Assembly: GCA_023404705.1 (NCBI GenBank) | Contig: JAEYAU010000038.1 | Location: 1 to 15,137, forward strand | Length of the DNA stretch: 15,137 nucleotides | Direction of reading: 5' to 3' | DNA from: Pseudomonadota bacterium | GTDB lineage: Bacteria > Pseudomonadota > Alphaproteobacteria > Rhizobiales > Xanthobacteraceae | Shown: one piece after another, positions 14,184 through 15,137 of the stretch | How positions within the stretch are numbered: the first letter of the stretch is position 1 | Layout of the letters: each line of letters begins with the position of its first letter | The notes under the pieces: generated by a model | The model's input: only the letters and a program-made list of their open reading frames with translations | Told to the model about the DNA's origin: nothing | Databases searched by the model: none | Position numbers and translations under genes: made by a program

Positions 14184-14708
14184 ATGCCGCGCTTCCGCCT
14201 CAACATGGCGATCTCCCTCGACGGCTTCATCGCGAGCCCCGACGGCACCGTGCATTGGCTTGAGCCCTACGACCCCTACGAGGTCGGGTTCGGCGAGTTC
14301 CTCGAGAAGGTCGGAACCATTGTCATGGGCCGCAAGAGCTACGAGCAGATGCTCGGCTTTGGCCCGTGGCCCTATGGCGGCAAGCGCACCATCGTGATGA
14401 CCCGCCGCGGTCTGACGCCCAGCACGGCCGACACCGAGACTTCGAATGCCCCAGTGCAGGCGCTGGCGGATCAGCTGCGGCGCGAAGCCGGCAGCGACGT
14501 CTGGGTGTTCGGCGGGGCTGAGATCGCGCGCGCCTTCCTGGCTGCGCGGGCGCTCGACACCCTGGAGCTCGCGATCATTCCGCTGATCCTGGGCGCCGGC
14601 ATCCCGCTGTTCGGCCCCGGCACCGAGTTTGCGCGTGTGCGCCCTTACCTGGTGTGGCCGTACACCAACGGCATCGTTCAGGTGCACTACGACGTATCGA
14701 GCGATTAG
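14184..14708 (+). CDS. Dihydrofolate reductase family / RibD C-terminal domain protein
   Basis: This 174-residue single-domain protein has the RibD-C/DHFR-like fold: MAISLDGFIASPDG (8-21), TIVMGRKSYEQM (45-56), a WPYGGKRTIVMTRR strand (62-75), DVWVFGGAEIARAFLAARALDTLELAIIPLILGAGIPLFG (105-144) with the NADPH-binding FGGAE turn, and a final strand. Members such as YyaP/YwjB are common, and most have no known substrate; neither folate reduction nor riboflavin synthesis should be assumed. AAAGG lies upstream of ATG 14184. The gene lies on the strand opposite to its neighbours, between hemW and rdgB, and its stop overlaps the rdgB stop by 4 bp. It looks like an insertion into a conserved pair. 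Confidence 0.85.
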   Translation: MPRFRLNMAISLDGFIASPDGTVHWLEPYDPYEVGFGEFLEKVGTIVMGRKSYEQMLGFGPWPYGGKRTIVMTRRGLTPSTADTETSNAPVQALADQLRREAGSDVWVFGGAEIARAFLAARALDTLELAIIPLILGAGIPLFGPGTEFARVRPYLVWPYTNGIVQVHYDVSSD

Positions 14709-15137
14709 ACCGGCTTCTTCAAGCACGCCGTCGCAAGCAAGAGAAACGCCCGCGCCCGATGTGACAGGCCCTGGCCCTTCGGCGGCAGGCCGTGCTTCTC
14801 GTCACTCGTCATCTCGCCGAAAGTGCGCGTGAACCCCTCGGGCAGAAACATCGGATCGTAGCCAAAGCCGCGCTCGCCGCGCGGCGGCCACACCAGCGCG
14901 CCGTCCACGCGGCCTTCGAACTCTTCCAGATGTCCGTCCGGCCAGGCGACGCAGAGCGCCGAGACGAAATGCGCGCGCCGCTGCGCCGCCGTGAAGCAGT
15001 CGCGCTCGCGCAGCATGCCTTCGACCTTCTCCATCGCGTGCTGGAAGTCCTTGGTCTCGCCCGCCCAGCGGGCCGAGTAGATGCCCGGCGCGCCGTCGCG
15101 CGCGTCGCCGGCGCTTCCCGCATAATCCGCGCCCGCC
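14705..15137 (-). CDS. rdgB: RdgB/HAM1-family non-canonical purine NTP pyrophosphatase (5' part cut off by window end)
   Basis: The family hydrolyses dITP, dXTP and ITP to monophosphates, keeping deaminated purines out of DNA. The visible 143 residues are the C-terminal two-thirds: DGAPGIYSARWAGETKDFQHAMEKVEGML, the FEGRVDGALVWPPRGERGFGYDPMFLPEG substrate-specificity region and the SHRARAF motif (E. coli His177-Arg178). The family normally has ADDSGL eleven residues before GAPG, and its second Asp (E. coli Asp69) is catalytic. Here the aligned residues read ADYAGS, with Tyr encoded at 15122-15124, so the key Asp, Ser and Leu are changed. The frame is open to the edge, so this could be a divergent or inactive enzyme, a local insertion with the true motif outside the window, or an end-of-contig sequence error. 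Confidence 0.88.
   Translation of the reverse strand, partial: AGADYAGSAGDARDGAPGIYSARWAGETKDFQHAMEKVEGMLRERDCFTAAQRRAHFVSALCVAWPDGHLEEFEGRVDGALVWPPRGERGFGYDPMFLPEGFTRTFGEMTSDEKHGLPPKGQGLSHRARAFLLLATACLKKPV

Overview
The window is dense, very GC-rich DNA with strong G/C third-position bias. Its gene content and two families of intergenic palindromes point to an alphaproteobacterium of the order Hyphomicrobiales (Rhizobiales), probably near Bradyrhizobium, Rhodopseudomonas or Xanthobacteraceae. That placement is inferred from gene content and remembered repeat families, not from a search. Almost every base is coding. The largest gap between genes is about 200 bp (11390-11586), and no stretch over 300 bp lacks a gene. 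I see no tRNA, rRNA, CRISPR array, transposase or integrase.

Layout. Positions 3-260 hold the tail of a helical, TPR-like protein. It is followed by a two-repeat DUF4242 protein (271-846). nagA (843-2006, minus) diverges from a plus-strand run of five tightly packed genes (2121-7295): murA, a BadF/GspK-type amino-sugar kinase, murQ, a SIS-domain glucosamine-6-phosphate deaminase (NagB-II type) and anmK. An alpha/beta hydrolase (7351-8211) trails the run. Next come gshB (minus), a methyl-accepting chemotaxis protein (plus), yraN (minus), an LpoA-like lipoprotein (plus), hemW (minus), a RibD-C/dihydrofolate-reductase-like gene (plus) and the 3' part of rdgB (minus, cut by the window end).

How the genes work together. 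The first half is a peptidoglycan-sugar recycling island. AnmK makes MurNAc-6-P from anhydroMurNAc, and MurQ removes D-lactate to give GlcNAc-6-P. NagA removes acetate, and the SIS deaminase yields fructose-6-P and ammonia. The BadF-family kinase brings in free amino sugars. Unexpectedly, the first gene of the run is MurA, the committed enzyme of peptidoglycan precursor synthesis, and it overlaps the kinase gene by ATGA. Salvage and resynthesis are therefore physically coupled, and this is the most interesting feature of the window.

The second half resembles the conserved Hyphomicrobiales housekeeping block rdgB-hemW / LpoA-like / rsmI-yraN-gshB, but modified. rsmI is absent from its expected place, a chemotaxis receptor sits between yraN and gshB, and a RibD-C-like gene splits rdgB from hemW. 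The visible part of RdgB also appears to lack the usual DDSGL active-site motif. Two palindromic elements (10949-10997 and 12826-12910) sit in gaps between genes.
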